NCBI RefSeq assembly: GCF_003666605.1
Contig: NZ_RCIV01000003.1
Location: forward strand, 108,534-172,533
Direction: 5' to 3'
DNA length: 64,000 nt
Source of the DNA: Propionibacterium australiense
Lineage (GTDB): Bacteria > Actinomycetota > Actinomycetes > Propionibacteriales > Propionibacteriaceae
In this document: positions 42,647 through 50,744 of the stretch, piece by piece
Position numbering within the stretch: the first letter of the stretch is position 1
Layout of the letters: each line of letters begins with the position of its first letter
Notes under the pieces: generated by a model
Databases searched by the model: none
What the model was told of the DNA's origin: nothing
What the model saw: the letters and a program-made list of their open reading frames with translations, nothing else
Program-made: the position numbers and the translations under genes

Positions 42647-43623
42647 GGCTGCTCGCTCATCATCTCGTCCAAGCAGGCGCCAAGTTCCTCTCCGCTGAGC
42701 GGTTGCTCGGAAACCAGATCCAGTGTGTACCTCACTCTCGTGATGGCATGGCGACGGTGCTCGGGAAGGTCTGCAGAGCGCAGCCCCGGAAAGTCCTGTC
42801 CAACGGACCAGGCGACCGGCGCTCCCACGGTCTCGTAACGCACGTCGTCAGGGTCGGCGCCGAGCAGGAAGCCGTATTCCGCCAGCTTCCCGACCAGTTC
42901 AGAGCGCGATACACCGAGGTCCACCAGTTCCTCGACCCGATCCTGGATCGTCTGCCCCGAGGAGGTCTCGCGCACCGGGACCCGTACGAGTACCAAGGGA
43001 TGGTCGGCAGGGGGATCCAACTGCTCCAGACTTGATACCACGACGGACATCCCCTCCTTGTCCGAGGCCTTGACCTCAAGATCGGCGCGTGGTGTCGTCA
43101 CGTCGTGCACCGTGCCCGAGGGACCGGTCCAGGAGTCCAGCGCGTAGTTGGCGTTCCTGCTCGCCAGCCAGCTCAGCACTTCCAGTTCACCGAAGAGCCC
43201 CCGCCTTGTCTCGCTTCTCATGGCCTTGGCCGGGCGCAGCAGGTGCTTCCATTCCCTGAGCACGCCTTGAAGCACGGATCCCGGCTCGTGATCGGCGATC
43301 TGGACACGACGTGTGATGTCGTCGACGAGCGAGGAGAACACCTCGTGGAACTGATCCGAGCCGCACATCAGGTCCATGTGGCGGTGCCCTGTCCTTGGGT
43401 CCACCCAGTCGGTCAGGGACAGGACGTCACCATGAACCTCGGTGAAGGCGTAGTCGTCGTCGATCGGCACGAGCAGGTGACGCGCCGCACTCGAGTCCAC
43501 GGCGTACAGCATGGGGTGGACGCCGTCCGGCACGGGCCGGGTGACCATCGCCGCCGAGTCTCTTTCGTGCCCTTCGTACAAGGTGGCGAAGAGCAGCCCG
43601 AAGGCCCTTCTCGAGCCGCTCAT
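42643..43623 (-). CDS. PD-(D/E)XK-motif nuclease (DUF4420-like)
   Basis: 326 residues. The central block GLFGELEVLSWLASRN (143-158, conserved E146 and E148) followed by TVHDVTTPRADLEVKAS (171-187, with D174, D181, E183 and K185) is the PD-(D/E)XK restriction-endonuclease core of the DUF4420 family. The flanking C-terminal helical region (LVGKLAEYGFLLG...) also matches that family. It is coupled by ATGA overlaps to the Z1 gene before and the GHKL gene after. It is the best candidate for the DNA-cutting subunit of the system. Sequence specificity cannot be read. Confidence 0.82.
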   Translation of the reverse strand: MSGSRRAFGLLFATLYEGHERDSAAMVTRPVPDGVHPMLYAVDSSAARHLLVPIDDDYAFTEVHGDVLSLTDWVDPRTGHRHMDLMCGSDQFHEVFSSLVDDITRRVQIADHEPGSVLQGVLREWKHLLRPAKAMRSETRRGLFGELEVLSWLASRNANYALDSWTGPSGTVHDVTTPRADLEVKASDKEGMSVVVSSLEQLDPPADHPLVLVRVPVRETSSGQTIQDRVEELVDLGVSRSELVGKLAEYGFLLGADPDDVRYETVGAPVAWSVGQDFPGLRSADLPEHRRHAITRVRYTLDLVSEQPLSGEELGACLDEMMSEQP

Positions 43624-46253
43624 TCCTCATCCCTCCACTCGTCGTCCTCCTCGGGCTCACCCAGGTCCACGTCGCTCGAGGGTCTGACGCTGACGAAGCT
43701 CCCCTGCTCCGTGTCGTCAGCAACGTTCGGGTAGACGATGCCGAATCCGAAGAGATCCTCACCCACCCCGGGTGGCATGTCGACACGCGTACCGAGTTTC
43801 TGGTCCTTGGCGGTCAGGTGACTGATCGGGTAGACCACGATGAGCCCATCACCACCGGCAAGTCTCCTCCTGATGGCCATGCGCTCCGGATCCGTGCTGT
43901 GCGGCAGGTCCTTGTAGACGCCCGGATCGATGTCGGCCAGACGGTCCGCCGGGGACATGATGGCCTTGAAGTCCAGCTTCTCCACGGTGCTGCCGCGAAG
44001 TGGTGCGCGTCGAAGCATGGGAATGCTGACCCCTGCCACGTGAAGCTCGCCAAGGCTCTCCCCCGCCCCACGAGTTGAGTTGCCGGCCAAGACGACGTTC
44101 CAGCCGCTGCTCCGGGCGAAACGGTCGAGCCACTCGATCGCCGAACCGAGCAGATCGGGATCGGCGAAAACCTTCTGGTCCTGGTGAAATCGGTAGCCCC
44201 GGAGGAAGTCGATCACCTCTTGTGTGGTGAGCCCGCGGGCGATCCACCGGTGACCGCCCTCCGTCAGCAGGCGCAGTTCGTGGTCCCCCAACAGCTTCTC
44301 GAGGGCTCTGAGGTTCTCGTGCGTCAGCCGTGGACTGCCATCCATGATGAAGGTCTGCTGGCGCACACCGCTCATACTGACCTGGACGACACGGGCGTTC
44401 GTCATCTTCCCCGCAGCGGTGATCTCCAAGCGACCTGGGTGGCTGCGCACCTTGACCCCGACCTGCCGCGGGGTGAACTCACCGCCCTCAAGGGACCTGA
44501 TCTCGTCTCGGAGGTCCTTCTCGACGAGCGCCAAGAACGCGTAGTCCCTGTCGAGACCGTCGGCCACCCAGATTCGGGGCAGGTCCTCGTAGCCCGGGCG
44601 GTAGCCGAACCAACGTCCCATCTGCATGAGGGTGTCGTAGGTGTTGGAAGTCCTGGTGAAGTAGGAGACGACGAGGCCCTCAAGAGTCAGACCACGGGAC
44701 AGGGTGCCGCCACCGACGGCGATGACCGTTCTCGGGTTGTCGTCGTAGTTCAGCCTGTCCTCCGACTGCCCGTTGTCGACGATGACCTCCATGTCGCTGA
44801 GCACCTGCGGAACCTGTTCGGCGACAGCACCCCAGGAAGGATCGGCCTGTCCCTCAGGGACCTCGATTCTCTTGTACTCCTTCTTCCAGGACTCGTAGAA
44901 GGGTGACAGTCCCTCCCCGTGGTGTTGTTCCACGTCACGACGCATCCCGTCGACCACGACCCGCAACCGTCCCTGCATGGCGAAGTGCGGGTCCGTGTAG
45001 TGCGTCGTGTGGACCAGCATGGACGAGTGCCCTCGATGCCCGCGTGCTCTCCGCACGGCGCTGGCCACGACGAACCACTTGACAGCATCCACCAAGGAAT
45101 TGGGCGGTTCGGGGTCGAAACCTTCTCGTTGTGCTTTCCTCGAGGGAGGCCTCAGGAGTTCGGAATCCCCAAGAGGAATGATCCTGACAATGTCGAGGCC
45201 CTCCGACTGGGGATCGGGGTTGTCGACATCGGGGTCGGCGAGCCCGAAGACCTGCTCGGCACCGAGATACCCGTCTCCGGGATCGAGGGTGTAGACAAAG
45301 TCCGAGGGGAAGAGGTCCTCCTCATCGTCGGGGTCCATGAGCACATTGGCGAAGGGGGTGGCCGTGTAGGCAACGTAGGAGCCACTCGGGACGAGGGCCC
45401 AGATCTTGCGCAGTGCAGCATTGATGGCCGAGATTCTCTCACGAGCCTGCTCGCTGTTCGGGGTCGCCTGATCGGCCTCGTCATCGACGATGAGGATCGG
45501 GCACTTCTCCCGTATTTCCTCGGGAACGCCCCGAAGACTCACCTCAAGATTTCTCAGCCTGGTCTTGTTCTTCTTGACGACGGCACACAGTCGGAGCCGA
45601 CTGTTCCTCCCCATGAGCGAGACCATCTCGTTCCCGCGATCGAAGTCGTTGTTGTCGACCCTGGTCAGGTGGTGCCAGAACTCCTCGTCGGTGAAGAGAT
45701 CCCTGTCCAGACGACTCTGGGTCTGCTCACGAAGGTTGTTGTGCAGTCCCGACAGCACGATGACGAAGCGATAGCCCATGTCAACGGCACGGGCGATCAG
45801 CCCAGCGAAATGGCGGGTCTTGCCGGACTGCACATTTCCCATGACGAGGCCCTTGCGACGAGTTCCAATCTCGCTGGGCGCGACTAGGAGAGAGCACACG
45901 TCCATGGTCGTACGGCCGAGTTCGTCCAAGCCCAGTGCGCCACCGCTCTCGAGCAGGGCCCTGTACTGCTGCCATCGTTCTCCACTCATCAACGCAGTCG
46001 GGCAGGGCTGAGAACCCTCGTACGCATTCACATCAGCGACGACGTTCTCGACCACCCGATTCCGATCCATGTCGTTCCTCAACGAATCGGCGACTTCCTG
46101 AACGAATCCCCTCGGTACGTGCTTTCTCAGCTGATGAGTCACGTGATCGACCGCTTGATCCATCGGTTCTCGCTTGACCATGACCCGCCGCAGGATCGCG
46201 GCCTCGACCTTGTCCCACGCGGCACTGCGTGAGTCTTGTCCCCCCGAATTCAT
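43620..46253 (-). CDS. Z1-domain superfamily II-like ATPase/helicase
   Basis: 877 residues from ATG 46253. Walker A is GNVQSGKTRH (139-148) and the DEAD-type Walker B is ILIVDDEADQ (254-263), followed by the Z1-typical YTATPFANVLMDPDD and, later, VIAVGGGTLSRGLTLEGLVVSYFTR and MQMGRWFGYRPGYEDL with the arginine-finger region. These are the hallmark motifs of Z1 proteins. It starts 10 bp after the Vsr stop and its stop overlaps the nuclease start (ATGA). It likely powers translocation or remodelling on DNA for the nuclease and GHKL subunits. Confidence 0.9.
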   Translation of the reverse strand: MNSGGQDSRSAAWDKVEAAILRRVMVKREPMDQAVDHVTHQLRKHVPRGFVQEVADSLRNDMDRNRVVENVVADVNAYEGSQPCPTALMSGERWQQYRALLESGGALGLDELGRTTMDVCSLLVAPSEIGTRRKGLVMGNVQSGKTRHFAGLIARAVDMGYRFVIVLSGLHNNLREQTQSRLDRDLFTDEEFWHHLTRVDNNDFDRGNEMVSLMGRNSRLRLCAVVKKNKTRLRNLEVSLRGVPEEIREKCPILIVDDEADQATPNSEQARERISAINAALRKIWALVPSGSYVAYTATPFANVLMDPDDEEDLFPSDFVYTLDPGDGYLGAEQVFGLADPDVDNPDPQSEGLDIVRIIPLGDSELLRPPSRKAQREGFDPEPPNSLVDAVKWFVVASAVRRARGHRGHSSMLVHTTHYTDPHFAMQGRLRVVVDGMRRDVEQHHGEGLSPFYESWKKEYKRIEVPEGQADPSWGAVAEQVPQVLSDMEVIVDNGQSEDRLNYDDNPRTVIAVGGGTLSRGLTLEGLVVSYFTRTSNTYDTLMQMGRWFGYRPGYEDLPRIWVADGLDRDYAFLALVEKDLRDEIRSLEGGEFTPRQVGVKVRSHPGRLEITAAGKMTNARVVQVSMSGVRQQTFIMDGSPRLTHENLRALEKLLGDHELRLLTEGGHRWIARGLTTQEVIDFLRGYRFHQDQKVFADPDLLGSAIEWLDRFARSSGWNVVLAGNSTRGAGESLGELHVAGVSIPMLRRAPLRGSTVEKLDFKAIMSPADRLADIDPGVYKDLPHSTDPERMAIRRRLAGGDGLIVVYPISHLTAKDQKLGTRVDMPPGVGEDLFGFGIVYPNVADDTEQGSFVSVRPSSDVDLGEPEEDDEWRDEE

Positions 46254-46263
46254 GACAGAAACG

Positions 46264-46686
46264 TTATCCCTCCACGACCGCAGCCTTGACAAGGGTGGCT
46301 GCCTCCCTCGCCGGTAAGTGTTCCCACAGCCTGATGACGGACCACCCTTGGTCCTCCAGAATCCTCGTGGTCTCCTCGTCCCGGGCGACGTTCCGCGCCA
46401 GCTTCTCCCGCCACCAACCACCGTTGTGACGTGGTTCGACAGCGTGCTCGGGGCAGGAGTGCCAGAAACAACCATCGACGAAGACGGCCACCTTTCTTCC
46501 GGGGAACGCGATGTCGATGGTCCGGCGAGGTTTGCCCGGGACCGGATAGTTAACGCGATAGCGAAGGCCCTCCGCGAAGAGGAGCTTCCGCAGCTCGAGC
46601 TCGGGTTCCGTCCCAGTCCGGGGCTGCGTCTCCATGCGCCGCCTCACGATGTCGGACAGTGGTTCTGGTCTGGTGACATGCGTCAT
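46264..46686 (-). CDS. vsr: Very short patch repair (Vsr) endonuclease
   Basis: 140 residues with the complete Vsr signature: GTEPELELRKLLFAEGLRYRVN (25-46), TIDIAFPGRKVAVFVDGCFWH (57-77, containing the catalytic aspartate, D58, and the metal site) and SCPEH (77-81). Vsr nicks next to T:G mismatches that arise by deamination of 5-methylcytosine, so it protects sites methylated by its partner Dcm-type enzyme. The ATG overlaps the methyltransferase stop (ATGA). In some defence operons Vsr relatives have been suggested to act in restriction itself; this one has all residues for repair. Confidence 0.92.
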   Translation of the reverse strand: MTHVTRPEPLSDIVRRRMETQPRTGTEPELELRKLLFAEGLRYRVNYPVPGKPRRTIDIAFPGRKVAVFVDGCFWHSCPEHAVEPRHNGGWWREKLARNVARDEETTRILEDQGWSVIRLWEHLPAREAATLVKAAVVEG

Positions 46687-48560
46687 TCCACGTGTCCGTT
46701 CGGGTCGAGGCCCAGGGTCGGGTCGAGCGTCTCGGTCCCCCTCGCGTAGGTGCAGTGCGCCACGAGCGGGCAGGCATCGCAGCGTGGTGCACGTGCCGTG
46801 CAGACCTGTGAGCCCAGCAGCCGGATCGCCGCCATGCGGGTCGGGGCCTTCGGGCCGGAACCGACCAGACGAGCCACGTCCAAGAGCCCATGTGAGTACT
46901 TGTTCCTCTGGTCCGATTCCGTCCCCAACGTCCTAGCCGCTACGCGGAAGCATGCCTGATTCCTCAGCAGGACGTCCTCACCACCGAGGACGAGGAACAG
47001 TCGCTTCTCCGCGTTACGCAGCCGCACTTCTTCCGCGAACTCGTCATCGACGGTGACCTGCACGTTCAGCAGCCGTTCGAGATTCGCGAGCAGGTCCATC
47101 TGACGCTGACTGCTCGCCAAACCTATGCATCGGTTGAGAAGAGTTCTTGAGAGGACCTGTTTGCCCAGCAGGGGCCGGATGGTCGAGGCCAGCCGCTGAT
47201 CCCCGAGGTGCAGGCGGGACTGCGCGGCCATTGCCAGTGCCACGAGCGGTGTCACGTCGTGACCCGGGAACCAGACGCGCATGGCGCCCACCGCCTGTTC
47301 ACGAGCCCAGTCAACCAAGGACACCTGCAGCTGCCTGACATCCTGCCATCCGATCTCCGGGGCCTCGCAACCAAGAGCAGTGGCAGCCGCCCTTCCTAGT
47401 GAGGGCGGTACGGCGTTCCCGATCTGCCTGAACGCGTCAGAACGTGTTCCCGCGAACCGGAACCTGTCGGGGAAGGTCTGGATTCGGGCGGCCTCCCGCA
47501 CTGTCAGCGTGCGGTTCTCCTCGGGATGGATGTACCAGTAGCCATCCTTCGCGATGTGTGCGGTGATCGAACGGCTGAGACCATCGGGGTCCAACCTGTG
47601 GTACTTGTCCGTGAAGCTGTCCGCCCGATAACGGCGCAGGTCCGCCGGGATCTCTGAGTAGAGCATGTCCGGCTTCATCATTGAGAAGATGATGCGGTCA
47701 TCATGCCTGACCGGTCTGGTCATGTGCTCGGTCAGGATCTCTCCTGCACCGCGTCTCATCTCACGCTGGAAGTCGTTCTCGGGGTCCTGCTGGTAAGGCA
47801 TCTCCCGGCATCCGGTGTCGTCATTCAGGTTGGGGAGATCACTCAGCACGTCCCTAAGCAGAACCTTCGGGTCATCATCGGGCCAAGCGAAGTCCAATCC
47901 GTCACGACGAGCCAGCAGGATCATGCGCTGCCTGTGCTGGGGCACCCCGAAACGCCACGCGTCGACGAGGTTGATGCTCGTCGCGTAGCCATGTTCCTGG
48001 AGCGTCTCCGACATGTGACGCAGCACATGGAAGTCGTCGCTCAGCCCCATGTCCGGGACGTTCTCCATGAGAACGGCCCTCGGGTTCAACCGCAGGGCGA
48101 TGTCGAGGAAAGCCTGCCACATCTGTTTCCGTGGATCGACAGCGGGCCGGGCACCGGACAGAACCAAGCTACGGATCTTGCTCCGTCCCGCCCTGCTGAA
48201 GGGCTGACACGGCGGCCCCCCTGCGACCAAGTCGATCTCGATGCCCTCGAACATGGTGATGAACTTGTCCCGGGCATCAGGGTCACCAAGATCCCAGTCA
48301 AGGGTCATACCGCCGAAGTTGTGGCGGTGGGTCTCCAGAGCGGCCTTGTAGTGGTCAACAGAGGCGGCGATCGTCCACCCAGCCTGCTCGACGCCAAGAC
48401 TGAGACCTCCCGCTCCTGAGAAGAGGTCCACGGCCAACTTGGCACGGGCTTCCAGTTTCGTCTCGCACCAGTCCTTGAAACCCTCGGGACCGATGGAGTC
48501 CTCGTTCGGTGCCAGCTTGAGATATGTGCTGCGCGACATCGGAACAGCAACCGTCGACAT
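46683..48560 (-). CDS. C5-cytosine DNA methyltransferase with C-terminal EndoIII/MutY-like Fe-S region
   Basis: 625 residues from ATG 48560. Motif I DLFSGAGGLSLG (45-56), catalytic GGPPCQPFS (114-122, C118), ENV (166-168) and the C-terminal RQIGNAVPPSLG (378-389) make a full m5C methyltransferase of residues 40-400. After it comes about 220 extra residues. Their end holds CTARAPRCDACPLVAHC (587-603), spacing C-x6-C-x2-C-x5-C, exactly that of the EndoIII/MutY [4Fe-4S] loop, preceded by a helical region that could be a degenerate helix-hairpin-helix. The glycosylase catalytic lysine/aspartate are not evident. First gene of the operon; the host of the modification target recognition is motif VIII-IX. 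Confidence 0.9.
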   Translation of the reverse strand: MSTVAVPMSRSTYLKLAPNEDSIGPEGFKDWCETKLEARAKLAVDLFSGAGGLSLGVEQAGWTIAASVDHYKAALETHRHNFGGMTLDWDLGDPDARDKFITMFEGIEIDLVAGGPPCQPFSRAGRSKIRSLVLSGARPAVDPRKQMWQAFLDIALRLNPRAVLMENVPDMGLSDDFHVLRHMSETLQEHGYATSINLVDAWRFGVPQHRQRMILLARRDGLDFAWPDDDPKVLLRDVLSDLPNLNDDTGCREMPYQQDPENDFQREMRRGAGEILTEHMTRPVRHDDRIIFSMMKPDMLYSEIPADLRRYRADSFTDKYHRLDPDGLSRSITAHIAKDGYWYIHPEENRTLTVREAARIQTFPDRFRFAGTRSDAFRQIGNAVPPSLGRAAATALGCEAPEIGWQDVRQLQVSLVDWAREQAVGAMRVWFPGHDVTPLVALAMAAQSRLHLGDQRLASTIRPLLGKQVLSRTLLNRCIGLASSQRQMDLLANLERLLNVQVTVDDEFAEEVRLRNAEKRLFLVLGGEDVLLRNQACFRVAARTLGTESDQRNKYSHGLLDVARLVGSGPKAPTRMAAIRLLGSQVCTARAPRCDACPLVAHCTYARGTETLDPTLGLDPNGHVE

Positions 48561-48613
48561 GCCTGGCAGCCACCTCACTCAGCGTGTGACCCCACGACCC
48601 CGGGGACAGCACA

Positions 48614-48619
48614 ATCATA
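48614..48619 (-). promoter_or_regulatory. Possible -10 element of the defence operon
   Basis: TATGAT reads on the minus strand about 54 bp before the methyltransferase ATG, giving a leader near 47 nt. The -35 region at a 17-bp spacer is poor, so this is only a candidate. Confidence 0.3.
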
Positions 48620-48867
48620 TGCATGCGCGCACCGAGACCTCGCCAGTGACACGAACCGGGACCAAGAGACTGGTCGCCTCACCGCCTTCGTGGCGCCGAA
48701 CCACACCGAGAAGCCATCGGACACCGGGTCCGAGCCAAGCCCTCGGTTCATGAGGAACCGGGGTCCGACACCGATGAGGGGCGGGCGTTTCAAGACATGC
48801 GGGGGCCTCGAACGGCCGGATCCGACTGAGCCCGCTCCCGGGGCACCCCGGGCAGGGATGCTAAATC

Positions 48868-48923
48868 CAACAGGATTTGGCCGTTTCCGGGCTTTTTCGG
48901 CCTGAAACGGCCAGATCCTGTTG
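48868..48923. repeat. 20-bp near-perfect inverted repeat
   Basis: Arms 48868-48887 and 48904-48923 (CAACAGGAT...CCGTTTC and complement) pair over 20 bp with a single G-U position and a 16-nt loop. The plus-strand flank after the hairpin is AAAAAAG rather than T-rich, and the minus-strand flank is GATTTAGC, so it does not look like an ordinary terminator on either strand. It lies at the edge of the island and upstream of pdxK. Confidence 0.75.
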
Positions 48924-48995
48924 AAAAAAGCATGTCCTCGGCGTCCGTTGTGGACCTCACCGACCGGCTGGCCCGGTCTCGGCAACAATGGGCCC

Positions 48996-49799
48996 ATGAC
49001 CAAGATCGCTCTCGCCATCGCAGGCTCCGAGGCGTCCGGCGGGGCCGGCGCCCAGACCGACCTCAAGACCTTCGCCCAGCTGGGCGTCTTCGGCGCCACG
49101 AGCCTCACCTGCATCGTCTCGTTCGACCCCGGCAACGACTGGGCCCACCGCTTCGTGCCCGTCGACCCGCAGGTCATCCACGACCAGATCGAGGCTGCCG
49201 TCGCCGTCCACGGCCGCATCGACGCCGTGAAGATCGGCATGCTCGGCACCCCGGCCACCATCGACGTCGTGGCGCAGGCCCTCGAGCAGTACGACTTCGA
49301 CCAGATCGTCCTCGACCCGGTCCTCATCTGCAAGGGCCAGGAGCCGGGCGCCGCGCTCGACACCGACAACGCCCTGCGCGCCAAGATCCTGCCCCACGCC
49401 ACGCTGGTCACCCCGAACCTCTTCGAGACCCAGGTGCTCTCCGGCATGGACGAGATCACGACCGTCGAGCAGCTCACCGAGGGCGCCCGCCGCATCCACG
49501 ACCAGGGCGTTCCCTACGTGCTGGCGAAGGCCGGCACCCTGTTCGACACCGGAACGGCACTCGACGTCTTCTACGACGGCACCACGATGGAGGTGCTCGA
49601 GGTGCCGGCCATCGGCAGTGAGCGGGTCTCCGGGGCCGGCTGCACGCTGGCGGCCGCCGTCACCGCCGAGATCGCCAAGGGCGCCGAGCCGCTCGAGGCC
49701 GCCCGCACCGCCAAGCAGGTCGTCGTCTCGGCGATCGAGCACCGCATGCACGGCAACGCCCCGTTCGACTGCGTCTACCAGGGCTACTACGGCCGCTGA
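48996..49799 (+). CDS. pdxK: Pyridoxine/pyridoxal kinase (Bacillus PdxK type, ThiD-like)
   Basis: 267 residues of the ribokinase family. N-terminal IAGSEASGGAGAQTDLKTF, the substrate/metal segment LDPVLICKGQEPG (about 109-121), VTPNLFE, and the anion-hole loop ERVSGAGCTLAAA near residue 213. The CKG and YDGTTM blocks match the Bacillus-type pyridoxal kinase rather than a hydroxymethylpyrimidine phosphate kinase, though ThiD activity cannot be excluded. It phosphorylates B6 vitamers for PLP salvage. Start ATG 48996; the open frame runs further upstream into the island edge. Followed by the hairpin at 49815. Confidence 0.85.
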   Translation: MTKIALAIAGSEASGGAGAQTDLKTFAQLGVFGATSLTCIVSFDPGNDWAHRFVPVDPQVIHDQIEAAVAVHGRIDAVKIGMLGTPATIDVVAQALEQYDFDQIVLDPVLICKGQEPGAALDTDNALRAKILPHATLVTPNLFETQVLSGMDEITTVEQLTEGARRIHDQGVPYVLAKAGTLFDTGTALDVFYDGTTMEVLEVPAIGSERVSGAGCTLAAAVTAEIAKGAEPLEAARTAKQVVVSAIEHRMHGNAPFDCVYQGYYGR

Positions 49800-49814
49800 G
49801 CGCCGCGGGACGTG

Positions 49815-49862
49815 CTGGTCCTGCGGTTCTTGTGCGTCATTGCACGCGAACCGCAGGACCAG
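49815..49862. repeat. Long hairpin with core GTGCGTCATTGCAC (copy 1)
   Basis: A 15-bp perfect outer stem (CTGGTCCTGCGGTTC and its complement) encloses an inner stem-loop GTGC-GTCATT-GCAC at 49832-49845. It lies between convergent pdxK and the hot-dog thioesterase gene, so it may terminate both. The inner 14-mer recurs exactly at 56298. Confidence 0.75.
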
Positions 49863-49868
49863 GCTCGT

Positions 49869-50741
49869 TCAGTCGGTGACGAGGCGGGTGCGCATGGCCG
49901 CCGCGGTGTGCTCGGGCAGCGGGGCGGGGCGGCCGTCGTCGCCGGTGCGCACGAGCACGGTGCGTGAGCGGGTGAGCACCGGGGCGTCGGCGGCCCGCGG
50001 GTCGCAGATCTCGCAGCCGAGTGTCACCGAGGTGGTGCCCACGTGCAGCGGGGCCGTGTAGCCGATGTACGGCTCGGGGCGCCACTGCATCTGCTCCACG
50101 TAGTCGATCTCCTGACGGGCCACTACCCACCTGCCCGCCGTTGACCCCAGCCCCATGCCGGCCCGGGCCATCGACGGGTCGATCGCCGTCGTCGCCTCGA
50201 TGCGGGCCTGCTGGATCCAGTCGATGGTGCGCACGTTGTTGACGTGGCCGTACCTGTCCTGGTCGCTCCACCGGGCGTAGAGCCTGGTCGGCTCGCCACG
50301 CCCCCTGAGCCGGGCCTTGGGCAGCGGGCGCCAGCGCGTCTCACCCTCGATGGCGATGTCGGTGAGGGCCCTGCGCTCGTCGGCGGTGAGCGGACGCAGC
50401 CGCTGGGTCTCGAAGTCGAAGGGACACATCGAGGTGCGCACGCGTCCGCGCAGCTGCCCCTCGTGCCAGATGCGATAGCCCATGATGAAGCGCGCCGCGC
50501 GCACCTCGACGGTACCGAACTCCACGGTGAGCGGCTCGGTGGAGTAGAGCATCGACTTGAGGTACTCGACCTGCTGGCTCACCATGACGCAGCCGTCGAG
50601 GAGCAGCTGGGGTGCCTGCGAGTCCATCATGAAGCGGGCCCGGGCCTCCTGGGTGAAGTCGATCGTCATGACGTTGTTGATGTGGCCCTGCGGGTCGAGG
50701 TCGGACCAGCGCAACGGGATGTCGACGGTGAAGGAGGCCAT
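49869..50741 (-). CDS. Tandem hot-dog acyl-CoA thioesterase-like protein
   Basis: 290 residues made of two hot-dog (4-hydroxybenzoyl-CoA thioesterase) domains. Each starts with the family motif: WSDLDPQGHINNV (about 12-24) and WSDQDRYGHVNNV (about 162-174), both retaining the aspartate and HxNN pattern. A fused double hot-dog forms one active unit in actinobacterial thioesterases. The ATG lies 4 bp after the stop of the acyl-CoA ligase gene, so the two form an operon. The pairing suggests acyl-CoA formation and hydrolysis in one pathway, with the fatty acyl substrate unknown. Confidence 0.85.
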   Translation of the reverse strand: MASFTVDIPLRWSDLDPQGHINNVMTIDFTQEARARFMMDSQAPQLLLDGCVMVSQQVEYLKSMLYSTEPLTVEFGTVEVRAARFIMGYRIWHEGQLRGRVRTSMCPFDFETQRLRPLTADERRALTDIAIEGETRWRPLPKARLRGRGEPTRLYARWSDQDRYGHVNNVRTIDWIQQARIEATTAIDPSMARAGMGLGSTAGRWVVARQEIDYVEQMQWRPEPYIGYTAPLHVGTTSVTLGCEICDPRAADAPVLTRSRTVLVRTGDDGRPAPLPEHTAAAMRTRLVTD

Positions 50742-50744
50742 GGC

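Larger units (their letters stand above)
48561..48995. other. Intergenic region between the defence operon and pdxK
   Basis: 435 bp between divergent genes. The part near the methyltransferase holds the possible TATGAT promoter element. The middle (about 48640-48860) is GC-rich, and I see no gene or RNA in it. The 48868-48923 inverted repeat and an A-rich run follow, about 70 bp before the pdxK ATG. This is the right junction of the island with the conserved chromosome. Confidence 0.5.

Noticed and set aside
36821..48560. BREX, DISARM or CRISPR classification of the island
   Set aside because: No PglZ, BrxC, DrmA/DrmB, cas gene or regular repeat array is present; the gene set fits the GHKL/Z1 restriction type instead.
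48868..48923. Inverted repeat as a terminator of the defence operon or pdxK
   Set aside because: It lies upstream of both genes, not after either, and its flanks are A-rich on the plus strand.
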